64,000 nt of DNA, from positions 6,212,600 to 6,276,599 of the forward strand of contig NC_084816.1 of NCBI RefSeq assembly GCF_963583255.1, given 5' to 3'. Shown piece after piece: positions 1 to 11,008 of the stretch. A program made the translations under genes and the position numbers. Source of the stretch: Pyrus communis (taxonomy: Eukaryota; Streptophyta; Magnoliopsida; Rosales; Rosaceae). Positions within the stretch are counted from its first letter, which is position 1. The number at the start of each line of letters is the position of its first letter. Below the pieces are notes generated by a model that searched no databases, was not told the origin of the DNA, and worked only from the letters and a program-made list of their open reading frames with translations.

Positions 1-892
1 TCCAGCCATCTTCACTATTCTCCTTCGAACTGGAAGTAGCAGTATTACTTTCAACAGGCTCTTTCTTGGTCCAACAATCTTTCGCCATGTGGCCCATCTT
101 CCCGCAGTTGTAACACTTGCCACTAAACTTTTTACTATTACCGCGATTCTTCCAAGCTCCCCCAGAACGAGAGCCTCCATTTCCTTGGTGACTTTGCACC
201 TTTTCTCCATCCTTTTTAGATCCACTACCAGTGTACCGCTTGAAGGTGCCTTTGTTTTTGTTGGTGTAGAGCGCTTCCTCTTCACTCTTCAGTGAGACTC
301 CTCCCATTTGCTTGGCCATAGCTTCTTGACCTGCAAGCAAATTTTCAAACTCAACAAGCAATGGTTGTGTCGGCCATCCTTGTATAGCGGCAATGAACCC
401 TCGATATTCGGGTCTCAAACCATGGATAATTATTCTCTTCATCCTGGTTTCCCCAATAGGAGCTGTTGGATCTAATTCTGAAATTTCGCGGCATATCGAC
501 TTTACCTTGTGAAAGTACTTAGCAATCGTCATGTCGCGTTGTACCATCGATAGCAGCTCATTCTCGAGAAGTTGCAATTTTGTATTGTTCCTCTTCGAAA
601 AGAGTGTAACAAAAGTGTCCCATGCTTCCTTTGGCGTTTTAGCATCCCGAATGTGCTCCAACATTTCTTCTTCTATTGTGGTCTTTAAGGCAAACATTGA
701 TTTGCCTGCTTTAATTTTCCACTTCCGCAAGACGCCATTAACATCTTCCGCTGCCGGTTGTGTAACTTTACTACCACCGACAACTTCCCACAAGTCTTGA
801 CCTTGAAGGTAAGACTTTATACACGTTGCCCACGTGTTATAGTTTTGGTTGTTGAGCTTCTTGATTCCTCCAACAACTTGAAGATCACCCAT
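1..892 (-). CDS. Copia gag (UBN2-type) N-terminal part of polyprotein, partial
   Basis: Reading from the ATG at 892-890 the frame stays open for 297 codons to the window edge. It starts [18 protein letters not shown], then has the conserved gag helices ([40 protein letters not shown]), a basic Gly/Ser/Lys-rich stretch, and a CCHC zinc knuckle [14 protein letters not shown] near residues 266-279. In Copia elements gag forms the virus-like particle and the knuckle binds the RNA. The start is the first ATG after the primer site and gives the usual gag N-terminus. No frameshift or stop is visible. Protease, integrase and reverse transcriptase should follow left of base 1. Confidence 0.9.
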   Translation of the reverse strand, partial: MGDLQVVGGIKKLNNQNYNTWATCIKSYLQGQDLWEVVGGSKVTQPAAEDVNGVLRKWKIKAGKSMFALKTTIEEEMLEHIRDAKTPKEAWDTFVTLFSKRNNTKLQLLENELLSMVQRDMTIAKYFHKVKSICREISELDPTAPIGETRMKRIIIHGLRPEYRGFIAAIQGWPTQPLLVEFENLLAGQEAMAKQMGGVSLKSEEEALYTNKNKGTFKRYTGSGSKKDGEKVQSHQGNGGSRSGGAWKNRGNSKKFSGKCYNCGKMGHMAKDCWTKKEPVESNTATSSSKENSEDGW

Positions 893-1129
893 CGTATCGG
901 CAAGACTTTGACTACACCGAACAAGCTTGAGTGACTACCGTGCAGAGTAATACACTACTCTCGACACAAAGAAGCTCCCTCTCAAGGTTTGTGATAACCC
1001 CAGCAATAATCTCAAGAAATTTTTTCTGATGTGGAAGATCAGTCAAAACTGCAACCACAGAGCATACTCGGAATTTCAAGAGACTTTACAACCAATGCTC
1101 TACCAAGAACGATCCCTGACCGACTTGGC

Positions 1130-1141
1130 TCTGATACCAAT
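1130..1141 (-). other. Copia primer binding site
   Basis: On the minus strand the LTR end is followed by ATTGGTATCAGAGCC, the usual plant Copia match to initiator tRNA-Met (TGGTATCAGAGC). It fixes the LTR/internal border at 1141/1142 and the orientation of the element. Confidence 0.9.
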
Positions 1142-1466
1142 TGTTGAATAAGAAGAGTATCCAAGATAACTCTAATGATCCCAAGAAAAAGAAAATAGAG
1201 CACACTCTTAAAGAAAGCTCACAAAACAAACTAATTAGCAAAGCTTTTCTTATTTAGCTCTAGGCTTTGTTTTTCCTTGGATGATTTACAATGCTTGAGG
1301 ACTTGGGTATTTATAGCAAACCAAATGAAAGCTACACCACACACTTACTTCACCTACAACATCCACCTACTTCACCTACAACCTCCACTTACTTCACCAA
1401 CCTCACACACTTACTTCACCTACAACATCCACCTACTTCACCTACAATTGACATTGATTCTCAACA
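1142..1466 (-). repeat. Copia 5' LTR (325 bp)
   Basis: On the minus strand it begins TGTTGAGAATC and ends TTATTCAACA (TG...CA). The U3 part (1333-1445) is made of degenerate repeats of a CACTTACTTCACCTACAA-type motif. A TATA box reads CTATAAATA on the minus strand at 1308-1316, downstream of those repeats as expected for an LTR promoter. A similar repeat-then-TATA order is seen in the LTR-like unit at 36472-37621. Confidence 0.82.
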
Positions 1467-1579
1467 CCCCTCTCTGTCCAATCTGCAGAACAACATTACT
1501 TTACTCAATTGAATCCATGATGGAGCATAAAGCCATATGCATGGTTCAGAAAGATGAGAAGGATAAGAATTACATATAC

Positions 1580-2224
1580 AAGGCGAGGTTGCAAACCGCT
1601 GAAGTCCCAACATGTTGGAGAACATTCCAAAATCACATCACCACCTCTTCCACCATTCCCACCTACATTAGCTCCGAGGTTAGATGGAAATTGCAGAAAC
1701 GCCACGAAACAGAAATTCTCACAATTTCCAAAAAGAAAAATCTACCATCAGGTCTGCCACGGCGATCATGTCGACTCCGAGGTTAGATTGAATTAAACAC
1801 ATAACAAGCCCCTCAAGCAAAAGATGAATATAGACATTGAACTACAATAGAGAACCTACCATCAGGTTTGCCACGGCGATCATGTCGACTGCGGCGAGTA
1901 CTGGTGCAACCACTGCCGCCACCACCCCCTTTAGCATAAAGCCTAAACCTGTCTACCATTCTCCTTTCCTACCTAGAAAGAACAAAAAATTCTAAATATT
2001 CTAAGATACATTGGTTTAGAAAAGAAGTATAAATTGAAAAGGTCAGGCAAGAATAAGGACTGATGAGAGAGAAGTGGAAATGTAGAAACCTGCAGAGAAG
2101 CAAGCTTTGATCTTTTGTGAGGAGCATCCGAGTATGAGTAAGAAAAGAAAGAAATCCACGGACACTTAGAAGAATGCCTCAACGTCTTTATGTGCTCAAG
2201 TGGTTTTGGAAGGTGCCCCCACAT
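1580..2224 (-). CDS. Obg-type GTPase (mitochondrial OBGM-like), 5' exons only
   Basis: Three exons join in frame (109 codons): 2224-2090, 1968-1860 and 1662-about 1580. Exon 1 begins MWGHLPKPLEHIKTLRH and looks like an organelle-targeting leader. Exons 2 and 3 give RRMVDRFRLYAKGG, RRSRHDRRGKPDG and GGNGGRGGDVILECSP, the glycine-rich start of the Obg fold. Introns have GT and AG borders. Obg proteins are GTPases that act in ribosome assembly; the mitochondrial address is inferred from family resemblance. The G domain is missing: the Copia LTR begins at 1466, about 110 bp past exon 3. The remaining exons may lie beyond the element, left of the window. Exon 2's end is partly duplicated in the intron (1742-1776). 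Confidence 0.75.
1742..1890. repeat. Local duplication of the end of Obg exon 2
   Basis: A 35-bp block at 1856-1890, which is the 3' end of exon 2 with its splice donor, recurs at 1742-1776 with one difference. A 14-bp block (CTCCGAGGTTAGAT) at 1775-1788 recurs at 1672-1685. The intron between exons 2 and 3 therefore holds a rearranged partial copy of the exon, including a second donor-like GTAG. Confidence 0.85.
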
Positions 2225-2793
2225 CTGTCTCCTTGCTATCTATGAAGCTAGAGACCTAGAAAAGAAAACGGCATACGATGGTAATGGTGAGAAAGATGCT
2301 CCCTTTCTACATTCCTTCAGTGGATTCAATACATTCAGACGGCTTTTCAACGGACACACGAACATTACATCTCTTTCAAAGGAAATTTGTCCAAAAATGT
2401 ACTGCCTTGACCTCACTATTTTTCTTTTCATCTTTTATATTCAAGTGCATTAGTTGCATTTGACGCGTCCGATTGCTCTGATTACACAGGTGATCAAATT
2501 CTTACTACTTAAAACTACGAACAGCAAGAAACAGTACAATAAAAGAGAGACAAGAAATGAAAGACTATACAAAAATGCCTATAAATTATCAGTGTTGAAT
2601 AAACAAAAAAAAATCACATATTAAAACCAAATAGACAAACAATCTGAATTCGAAAGCCGTTGAGGATTTACCACACAACTCTTAAACCCCACAAACACTA
2701 GGGGTTAAGGAACAGAGAAGGAAGTAGGATGGAGCTTGCAACTTTCGACTTGCGGGAGAGGTTCGAACTTTGAAATTGAAAGGAAGGCTGAGA
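2225..2793. other. 5' flank of the Obg-like gene, no gene seen
   Basis: AT-rich sequence upstream of the Obg-like start codon. It probably holds promoter and leader. No TATA box stands out and no coding frame was recognised. Confidence 0.4.
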
Positions 2794-2920
2794 GCCTGAG
2801 AGTGAAAGCTTATTGAGAGAGCTTGCAACGAGAGGAAGGGGGAGAGCAGAGAGCACAAAGAGTGGTTTCATCGATGGGCAGGAAATGATTGATGGGCGTG
2901 TTTCCGACCAAATTATTTCT

Positions 2921-3414
2921 GAGTAAACTATCAATTTTCCATTGAATTATCACCTAACTTTCAATGTACCCCATAAACTTTGAAATTGGAAAATCAACGA
3001 CTTGAACTAATTTTTTGGCCGATGTCCCCCTACCGTTAGTTTTTCATAGATTACATTCAAATTAATGTTGACTCTTATCACGTGCATACCATGTGACCCT
3101 CCTTTGAGATCAAAAACATCATTTTGCTAGACCTTAAGACGCAAAATCTATAGAATCACACAAATTTGCACAGGTCAACAATTTAGAAATTTAGAGTTTT
3201 CAATTATTTTAAAGAATGAAATGACCGAATTGCCCTCACATGTTGTGCACATGTTTTCATTTAACAGAAATTTGGATGGAATGATTGAAAAACTAATAGA
3301 ATGGAGAAATCGGCCAAAAAAATTACTTTAAGTCCTTTATTTTCCAATTTAAAAGTTTAGGGGGTAAATAGAAGGTTAGATGAAAGTTCGGGGGGAGAGA
3401 TCATCAGTTTACTC
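2921..3414. mobile_element. Mutator-like MITE (494 bp) with 9-bp target duplication
   Basis: Ends are inverted repeats GAGTAAACT and AGTTTACTC. The element is flanked by direct 9-bp copies of ATTATTTCT (2912-2920 and 3415-3423). The paralogous block at 18535-19137 has a single ATTATTTCT at 18651-18659 with no insert, so borders and duplication are confirmed by an empty site. A 9-bp duplication is typical of the Mutator superfamily. No coding capacity. Confidence 0.92.
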
Positions 3415-3484
3415 ATTATTTCTTCATAAATCATGGTGTTACTGTTCTTCGTTAAAAACTTACACAATGTTCCACATTAATATA

Positions 3485-3862
3485 AGACTAAATATATTTT
3501 ACAGCATTTACGTTTGAGGTGATTTTCTAAATGGTCATGAGGTTCAAATTTTCTCATATTACGCCTTGAAATTTTGAAATTGCATCAATTTATACCTTTT
3601 GTATCTTTGGATATCTAATCCTCTATTAGATTGATGAGTTTTTTTTTTTTTTAATTTTTTTTTAATTTTTTTTGTCAATATCGTGCAAACTTGGCTTACA
3701 AATTAATCCATCTAAGGATCTTCCACTCACTAAGTTATCAATTTAGCGAAAGATCAAACAATTAAAACGACCAAAGACATAAATTGTTACAATTTTAATA
3801 CTTTCATGACCAATTTTGAAAATTATCATAAACTTCAAGGCTGTGAAATGTAGTTTGCCCTA
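3485..3862. mobile_element. Hairpin MITE-like element
   Basis: The left end (ATTTTACAGCATTTACGTTTG) is roughly the reverse complement of the right end (AAACTTCAAGGCTGTGAAATG), and the similarity extends inward (GGTCATGA / TCATGACC). The copy in the 18.8-kb block has lost the middle. Exact borders and target duplication were not resolved. Confidence 0.55.
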
Positions 3863-4890
3863 AAACCCCTAAAATGTATTTCAAGTTTTGACATGAATCG
3901 AGAATCATTTGGTGCAAGTATCGATCCAATTTTTTCCTATTTCAGTTATATTTTATGATGAAGGTAGGTCAACTCAGCTTTTGGTTTTAGTATGATATGC
4001 TAATTAGATATATGCGTTATGATTTAAATGAAATGAAAACACTACGTGATAGTTTTTGGTAAGCCGAAAAATTAAGAGATACATATTTGTTTCCAATAGC
4101 AAGACTTCAAACAAATACATAGACGGCTTGTAATACTTTTACCAATTCCGTTCATTTATTTTTATACAGTTCAATGATTAAACAACCTTAGTTTTAATTG
4201 ATTTTTCGCAGAGAGAATCTTTGTAGGGTGATTTATAATATAAACGGTTTTGAATATAAACACGAAGTTCTATGCATTGACAACGAACAATTTTGAGTAG
4301 GAGTTCCTACTCATCATTTGAGTAGCCAAGTATCGATCTTATGAACATTACTTGACTATTGAAAGATTAGTAGGAACTCCTACTTAAAACTCTTAGTATT
4401 TGAATCACAGAGCTTTGTACTTATGATCAAAACCGTTCATACTATTAATCACACTACAAAAATTATCTCTACAAAAAATGAATTAAAACTAAGGTCGTTT
4501 AGTTAATCTATTCTAGCAAATACATAGACGGCTTGTAATGCTTTTACCAATTCCGTTCATTTGTTTTTATACAGTTCAATGACTAAACAATCTTAGTTTG
4601 AATTGATTTTTTGCAGAGAGGATCTTTATACACTACTAGAAAATATTATTTTACAGACAAATTCTAAGCCGACAAAGAAAATTTTATCGGCACAAAAGCT
4701 CTCTTCCGATGAATATTTTAATAGGAAAACTAATAAAAGAAACTTTAAGTTTTAACCAAATACCATATTATAACTTTATTTAATGGTTAGTACAAAGTCC
4801 AATACTAAATCAGTCCACTAAAATGGCCCAACCAAAATAATATCGTTACTTGTCAATTTTGCCCCTAACGTTTTAGGTTAAGTTAGTTTA

Positions 4891-5533
4891 GGCCATCTCC
4901 AACCGAAGGCTGGCCAGATGGCTCGTTTTAGCCCTATGACCCTCCAAGATATTAATATTTTAACGAATAGTACAGGGCCATTTTTGCCTCTATCTCCAAC
5001 CGAGGGCCAAAGGGCCATAAGGCTCGTTTTAGCCCCATCACAATAAACCGTCTCCAATCGATGACCAAAGGGTCATAGGTCCAAATATAATTTATTATTT
5101 AAATTTAATGTTATTTAATGTTGTTTTATATTGTTTTATGTTGTTTCATGTTACTTAATTTAATTTAATGTTGTATAATGACTTAGGAAGTTATAGGAAA
5201 AAAATAGAATTAAAAAAAAAAAACAATTTTAAAAATTTTTGTAAATAAAATAAAGAAAATTAAAACAGCTAGCCATTGTATTTGAAATTTGGCTAGCATT
5301 CCTGTCGGATATAGCCGACAAGAATAATTAACAATTCTGTTGGTTATATCAGACAAGAATACTAAAAAATCTGGCCCAGCCCGGGGCTGGCTGGATTGGG
5401 TTAGCCGATTAGCCCTTTGGCCCTTTCAGATTCCATGGGACCCACGAGCCCTCTAGCTAGCCCTCGGTTAGAGACGATTTTCAAGCTATTTTCAGCCCTC
5501 TGGCCCACTGAACCTTTCGATTGGAGATGGACC
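4891..5533. mobile_element. Tourist-like (PIF/Harbinger) MITE, 643 bp, copy 1
   Basis: Inverted ends GGCCATCTCCAACCGA and TCGATTGGAGATGGACC are flanked by TTA on both sides (4888-4890, 5534-5536), the target duplication of PIF/Harbinger elements. The inside is rich in GGGCCAAAGGGCCAT-type motifs. It is nested in the CACTA element. A second copy lies at 15753-16409. Confidence 0.85.
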
Positions 5534-5984
5534 TTAGTTTTATTTTGTCGGTTTAATTTTACCCCTGTCAGATAGCTGAAAAAGTCGAGGTCAATGGGGG
5601 TGTTGAATTTGAGTAGTCGGAGGGTGGTGCGTCATCACAGGAGAGGGTTTGTATTTCAATTTGGACGAAGCGAGGTTGATTCGGTATTAACTCCCTTATT
5701 TTTCAGAGTTTTTATTTCAATTTGGAGAGGGTTTGTATTTCAATTTGGATATCTATGGGGGTGCTATTTTCCTTTTCTTCTTTTATTTTTCAGAGTTTTT
5801 ATTTGGATAGTTAACAGTGTTATATTGAATCAATTGAGGTTAAAAAAAAAATAGCGGTATTAACTCCCTCCTGTTTTCAAAATGAAAAAGATTTCGTGTT
5901 TATCTGTGAACTGAAAACCTTTTGGTTCATTGTTCTCTCTCTTCTCTCGCAAACACATCGTAATTAACAATCCCCTCTTCGTTC

Positions 5985-6118
5985 GCTCACACCCCAAATC
6001 GATTCAATTTTTGTTCTCTGCTCTTTGGTCGCTCACACTCCAAATCGATTCAATTATTGTTCTCTAGTTACTTGCTCTTCGGTCGCTCCACTCCAAATCG
6101 ATTCAATTTTTGTTCTCT
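5985..6118 (+). repeat. Short tandem repeats in the CACTA interior
   Basis: A roughly 36-50 bp motif built around CCAAATCGATTCAATT followed by TTGTTCTCT and a GGTCGCTC link occurs three times in a row. It may be part of a captured gene leader, since the kinesin-derived exons follow downstream on the same strand; this is inference. Confidence 0.6.
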
Positions 6119-6624
6119 TAAGTTCCCAACCTAGACCTAATTCCTAACCCCCAAATCGATTCAGTCGTTCGCATTACGATTAGGTGTGACTCTTAATTTT
6201 GTGTTGGTGTTATTTTTTCTTATATTGAGTTTCTGGAGAAGCAATTTTCAGGTATGTTATTTTTCTCGAGAATTAGTGTCGGATGAGTTGAATTGGGTGA
6301 TGCTTGGTTAACAAAAAAGAAGAAGAGACAGTGGCTTGCACTTGTTAGTTGAATGTTGGATATGGCCTATTTAACCCAATATTAATTGACATTTGGAACT
6401 AATTGAATATATCTGTGGAGTTTGTCATTTGGATCCATCTTACTGCGGTACTCTGACTTTAAATAAGATCATGTTCATTTGAATCTAATCAATTTTTACA
6501 AGAAATAATGTAAAATTTATAGGCCTTTCCATTTAACACTCAACATCCTAAGTAGTTTAACAGTTTTACGGCTTCATTTGAGCAGCAGCGGAAGTGTGTG
6601 TATTTTAACAATACATGCTTACAG

Positions 6625-7126
6625 ATTGAGAACTTGGAATGTGATATCCATGAAAAGAGAAGGAAAATGAGGATTTTGGAACAGCGGATTAAAGAAAGTG
6701 GTGAGGCTTCATAAGTAGTTGTACAATTTTGTTTCACTATTTGCAAAAAGTAGCTGAAACTTTGTTTTATTTACATACTAGCAGATAGCACATATTTTGT
6801 GTGTGTGAATAATTTCTTTTAATAAATGCATATTTTTTTTAATATTACATAATTACTGTGTTTTGTTCTCCTTATATAAATATTGCCCTCCTCATGTCAA
6901 CATTGTGTTTGGGGCAATGCTTTATATATCAGTTTTTTTTATCGACACAAAATGGGCAATGTTTCATTCCTAAACTTCTCCTATCACTTTAGCTGTCATC
7001 TGTTTTTGGGGCTATAACATTTGCTCAGTACATTCCAATTGTCGTGAAACTCATCCTTTAACTATACCCTTCATGTAGGTAAAATCAACAGACGATCGTA
7101 TTCTCCAAGAGCAATTGCAAAATAGG
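6625..7126 (+). pseudogene. Captured kinesin (kinesin-7-like) exon fragments
   Basis: Two short exon-like pieces sit in the CACTA element. At 6625-6714, after a TTACAG acceptor, the frame reads IENLECDIHEKRRKMRILEQ then RIKESGEAS and meets TAA. At 7079-7126, after a TGTAG acceptor, it reads VKSTDDRILQEQLQNR, followed by a GT donor. Both match neighbouring segments of the coiled-coil stalk of plant kinesin-7-type motors as I remember that family; the sequence between them in the protein is missing. The motor domain is absent. This is best read as gene capture by the transposon, on the plus strand. It could be transcribed but would not make a kinesin. Confidence 0.75.
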
Positions 7127-9854
7127 GTTAGAATGCCTTCCTTAATTCCTTTCGAGCATTATAACTTTTTCTTCCATTCAACTGATTCATTTTAAGCTTT
7201 GTTATGTATCAGTGCAGCTTTTCATCCTTAAGTAAATTGCACAGATTTCTGTGTATTTGCAGGTGCAGATGTGGTGTGATGCTACATGGCAGTCAATTTT
7301 GAGGAATGACAGTCAATTTGGAGGAATGACGGATAATTTTATTGTGTGACAAATGCTTTTGTATAAGCACTCTAGATGTACATTTGAAATTTATCAATCA
7401 ATAAAATATTATTTCTAACAATTTCATGTATTGTATTTTGATATGCATATGTAGTTTTTGAGTATTATAGCATTTTTTTTTTATATAAATTAAATTTTTC
7501 CCGACAAAGCCAATTTGTCAAGAGAGAAGATTGTGCCGAGGAAATATCCATGGTGACAGACACATTTTGTTGGCCGAAAAGTTTTGTTTGTCGGCTTAAA
7601 AGCATTGTACTAACAAAAGTATTTGTCAGCAAAGATGGAAATGCCGACAAAAAAGTTTTTGTCGAGAAAAGTTGAACTTAGCAGACAAAATACCACAAGT
7701 CGTTTGGAAAACTCTTAGGACACATGGTCGACAAATTTTTTCGTTGGGAAAGACTCTTTGCCAACAAATTTTGACTTTTGCCAACAAACTAATTTTGTCA
7801 GTAAAGTCGAAATATCTAGTAGTGATAGGATGAATTTATAATATGAACGGTTCTTATTATAAGTACGAAGTTCTATACATTGACAACGAACAATTTTGAG
7901 TAGGACTTCCTACTCATCCCTTAAGTAGCCAAGTATGGTTATGAACATTACTTGACTATTCAAAGATGAGTAGGAACTCCTACTCAAAATTCTTAGTATT
8001 TGAATCACAAAACTTTGTACTTATGATCAAAACCATTCATATTATTAATCACACTATAAAGATCATCTCTGCAAAAAAATGAATTAAAACTAAGGTCGTT
8101 TAGTCAATCTATTCTAGCAAATACATAGACGGTTTGTAATGTTTTTACCAATTCCATTCATTTGTTTTTATACAGTTCAATGACTAAATAATCTTAGTTT
8201 TAATTATTTTTTTGCAGAGAAGATCTTTATCAGGTGATTTATAATATGAACGATTCTGATTATAAACACGAAGTTTTATACATTGACAACAAACAATTTT
8301 GAGTAGGAGTACCTACATATCCTTTGAGTGGCCAAGTATTATTCTTACGAACATTACTTGACTATTCAAAGATGAATAGGAACTCCTACTCAAAACTCTT
8401 AGTATTTGAATCACAGAGCTTTTTACTTATGATAAAAACCATTCATATTATCAATGTTCTAAAATATGCTATAGGGCGGCAAGCTGGGGCCTAGTGTCTA
8501 AACGGCTAGGTGAGGCCTAGGCAAACTAGACGGATATAACTAAATCTATTATATTTCGTGTAAATAAGTGTCTGTTTATACTTAAAATATATATAATTTT
8601 ACCATAAACTATAAAATAGAATGACATATATGTTATGAAGTATTGGAACATAATGAAAATATAGGGAACAAGCATATAAGGTGTGTTCATTTAAGTATTC
8701 AACAAGTCTCTTACAATTTATTGAAAAGAAAAAAAAAACAAAATGCAAAATGAAAGTTATCTATTTTCCATCTAAGTGATTTGTAACCTAGGTGGGCGCC
8801 TAGGCGGGTTCGGGCAGGCTAGGTAAGTGCCTAGGCGGTCTAGGCGGGCGCCTCGGTAGGTCTAGTCCCCCTTTTTTAATTTTCAAACGCCTAACATTAA
8901 TCGGGGCAATGGTCAGTCGCCTAGCACCTAGGCAGGGCCTAGGCTATGCTAGGCGTGTGAAATCATGTTCCTGGATTTCACTGTTACAATATACATATTT
9001 GTATTATCGAGATTTTATATTATTTCAGGAAATTTTATTAAGTTATTTACATTTAGATTTTTAAATTTGACTAATTACGAAAAGTGAAGTTTGGAAATTA
9101 ATTATTTAAATTCATAGACTGTTCAAGCTCATAATTTATCTTTTCGAATAGAGCTCGATTTCACGAATGCGTAGGCACAAACCATTCGTGAAACGGAGTT
9201 ATAACGGAAGAGTTATTAACATTTAAGGTTAGGGACATTATTGTAATTTTGGCCCTCATCTAGAAGGCTCCAAATTGCTGGAGCAATTATCTGTGTGCCA
9301 CGTGTGTTGCTGTGATTGGAGAAGGAAGAGAAAAGTGAGGGAAATGAAGGAAATGAGGGGAGAAACAGCTAAATCAAGAGAGGAGATGGGAGGGAAATGA
9401 GAGGGGGAGAGGGGTAGATAACCGGATTTCCCCCTCGACTCGTTTCTTTTTGGTGACCCGACCCGGCGGAAACAAGAGTTTCCAATGCTTTGTCGGGCCA
9501 AATTCCGGTGAATTATGTCGAGACAATACCTGAGAAATACCCCACAACCTTTGGTGTCGTAGGGAAGGGACTGGCCTTTCTAACGTATATTCAGTCGTAT
9601 CGGCATGGCCCCACTGATTTGTTTTCAATCGGAGCATTAAGCAACGCAACCCGGTTCCACATCTCTGTATCGACTTAATCACTTAAAGAGTCTAGTCGGT
9701 GGAACTGGTGAACTCCGATGAAAGTAGTAGAAAAAAAGCAGCTTTCCCTGCAAAACTCTTCTCGGAGATTGCTTGACTACTAAACAATTGAGAAAATATC
9801 TTCCCAAATCTTCTTCTGAACTCTCTTTCTCTTTCCAAAAATGGAGGATCTGAG

Positions 9855-9908
9855 AAGGCAGTGGATTGTGAATCCACCACGCGCGGGTTCAATCCCCGTC
9901 GTTCGCCC
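9855..9908 (+). pseudogene. Organellar trnH-GUG fragment (3' part)
   Basis: GTGGATTGTGAATCCAC forms an anticodon arm with GTG anticodon, followed by CGCGGGTTCAATCCCCG, a T-arm, and the acceptor end GTTCGCC. This matches the 3' three quarters of chloroplast tRNA-His, also found in plant mitochondria, from memory. The 5' acceptor strand and D-arm are missing, so no functional tRNA is expected. It lies inside the solo LTR. Confidence 0.75.
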
Positions 9909-10975
9909 ATCAATAAATGGACCATTTGTTACGGAAAAACCTCTACCAATTCCACCAAAAAATTTAGGAAAATTAGCCTTGAATTTGGGAAAACCCGCAC
10001 CGGTAGGTGTAAGGGTTATTTATCGTTGATCCCTCAATTCTGAAACAATTTCCTTCAATCACCACCACCTATAGCATCCTTTTAAGGCTTGGAACAAAGC
10101 CCAAACAACTATAGGGGCGGCGAAGCATCGGAGATGACGGATCGAAGCCACCCATTTCTAGGGTTCCAGCGGGTTCGAGGTAATTCCGAGCACTTTCCGG
10201 CCGAATTGGACTTCAACCCAGGTATGAAAGTTGTTCTTCTCATTGAGTTGTCCATGTCTATAAAATTTGGTAATTTTTAGAGTTAGTCAAAAAATTGGGT
10301 TTCCATTCATCGGAAACCGCCACCAGCAATGGCACGTGGCCAGTGGGCCGCCGATGCTATTTTACACTAAATTGGTATCCTAATCTTTGAATTGATATTT
10401 GTATGACGTGTTTGATTGTTTGAACTTAGTTTCATTACAATACATCACTTGATCATTTTATGAATCAATGTTAGATCGTCACCAAACTCTAATGCATTAT
10501 AAAACATAATATTTGAGGATATTAGAAACTGACGAATCAGAAATCCGAAGTACGGATCTTCCTGAATTGGATTTCTAAATTTGTAAAATAAATTGTTGAC
10601 CGCAACCTAATCTTAGTAATTAGCGGAGGTCCGACCGTCGGATCACGATGAGATTTTAGTATGTTGTTCTATGAGCATAATATGGACCTTAGGAAGTTAC
10701 AGATCAGAAATCCGTTGTGTGGATCTTCCGGATTGAATAGCTAGGGTTGTGGACCCCACCGTTGATGGAGAGTTAACTTTTGATCAACATGTCTCGATTC
10801 CTTTAAAATACTAAAATTAGTATTACTAGAGAATCAGTGAGGCTTTGTGGGCGTACCTCGGTGAGGGACTCTAATATATGAGATATTGATATAGTTATTA
10901 TACTGGTTTCGTATTTACTATCCCTTGTGGATATCACCTAACCTTATAAATGTGATTTCTAATGAAATGTGATTT

Positions 10976-10977
<2 letters not shown>

Positions 10978-11007
<30 letters not shown>
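10978..11007. repeat. (TG)n microsatellite
   Basis: About 14 uninterrupted TG units inside the solo LTR. Confidence 0.95.

Positions 11008-11008
<1 letters not shown>

Larger units (their letters stand above)
1..1466 (-). mobile_element. Ty1/Copia LTR retrotransposon, 5' part, runs off left edge
   Basis: Minus-strand element: its 5' LTR (1142-1466) lies at the right, followed leftward by a tRNA-Met-type primer binding site, a short leader and an open gag frame that reaches base 1. The rest of pol and the 3' LTR would be left of the window. It sits within an Obg-type GTPase gene (exons at 1580-2224), probably in or near the intron after the third visible exon. The outer 5 bp at its right border are CCCCT; the matching duplication is outside the window. 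Because gag is unbroken, the insertion may be fairly young. Confidence 0.88.
2794..4113. repeat. Duplicated block, copy 1 (matches 18535-19137)
   Basis: From GCCTGAGAGTGAAAGC onward this block matches 18535-19137 in the same orientation, stopping at 4113 where the fold-back array begins. Copy 1 is longer because it contains a MITE at 2921-3414 and a fuller hairpin element at about 3485-3862. No coding frame was recognised in either copy. Confidence 0.85.
4631..7824. mobile_element. Non-autonomous CACTA (Pack-type) transposon, 3194 bp
   Basis: Ends are CACTACTAGAAAA on the left and CTAGTAGTG on the right, the classic CACTA inverted repeat, with a 3-bp duplication ATA at 4628-4630 and 7825-7827. 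The subterminal regions carry many copies of CCGACAAA/TTTGTCGG-like motifs, possible transposase-binding repeats. It interrupts the second fold-back unit at the same internal position that is continuous in unit 3. It holds a Tourist-like MITE (4891-5533), repeated leader-like sequence (about 5985-6118) and kinesin exon fragments (6625-7126). No transposase was seen. Confidence 0.9.

Noticed and set aside
1277..1796. Plus-strand frames of 169 and 73 codons rich in TSPT/LLHLQ
   Set aside because: They translate the LTR repeats and the antisense strand of Obg exon 3.
9256..10280. Several short frames on both strands
   Set aside because: They lie in the solo LTR, overlap one another and show no family resemblance; one merely translates the trnH fragment.
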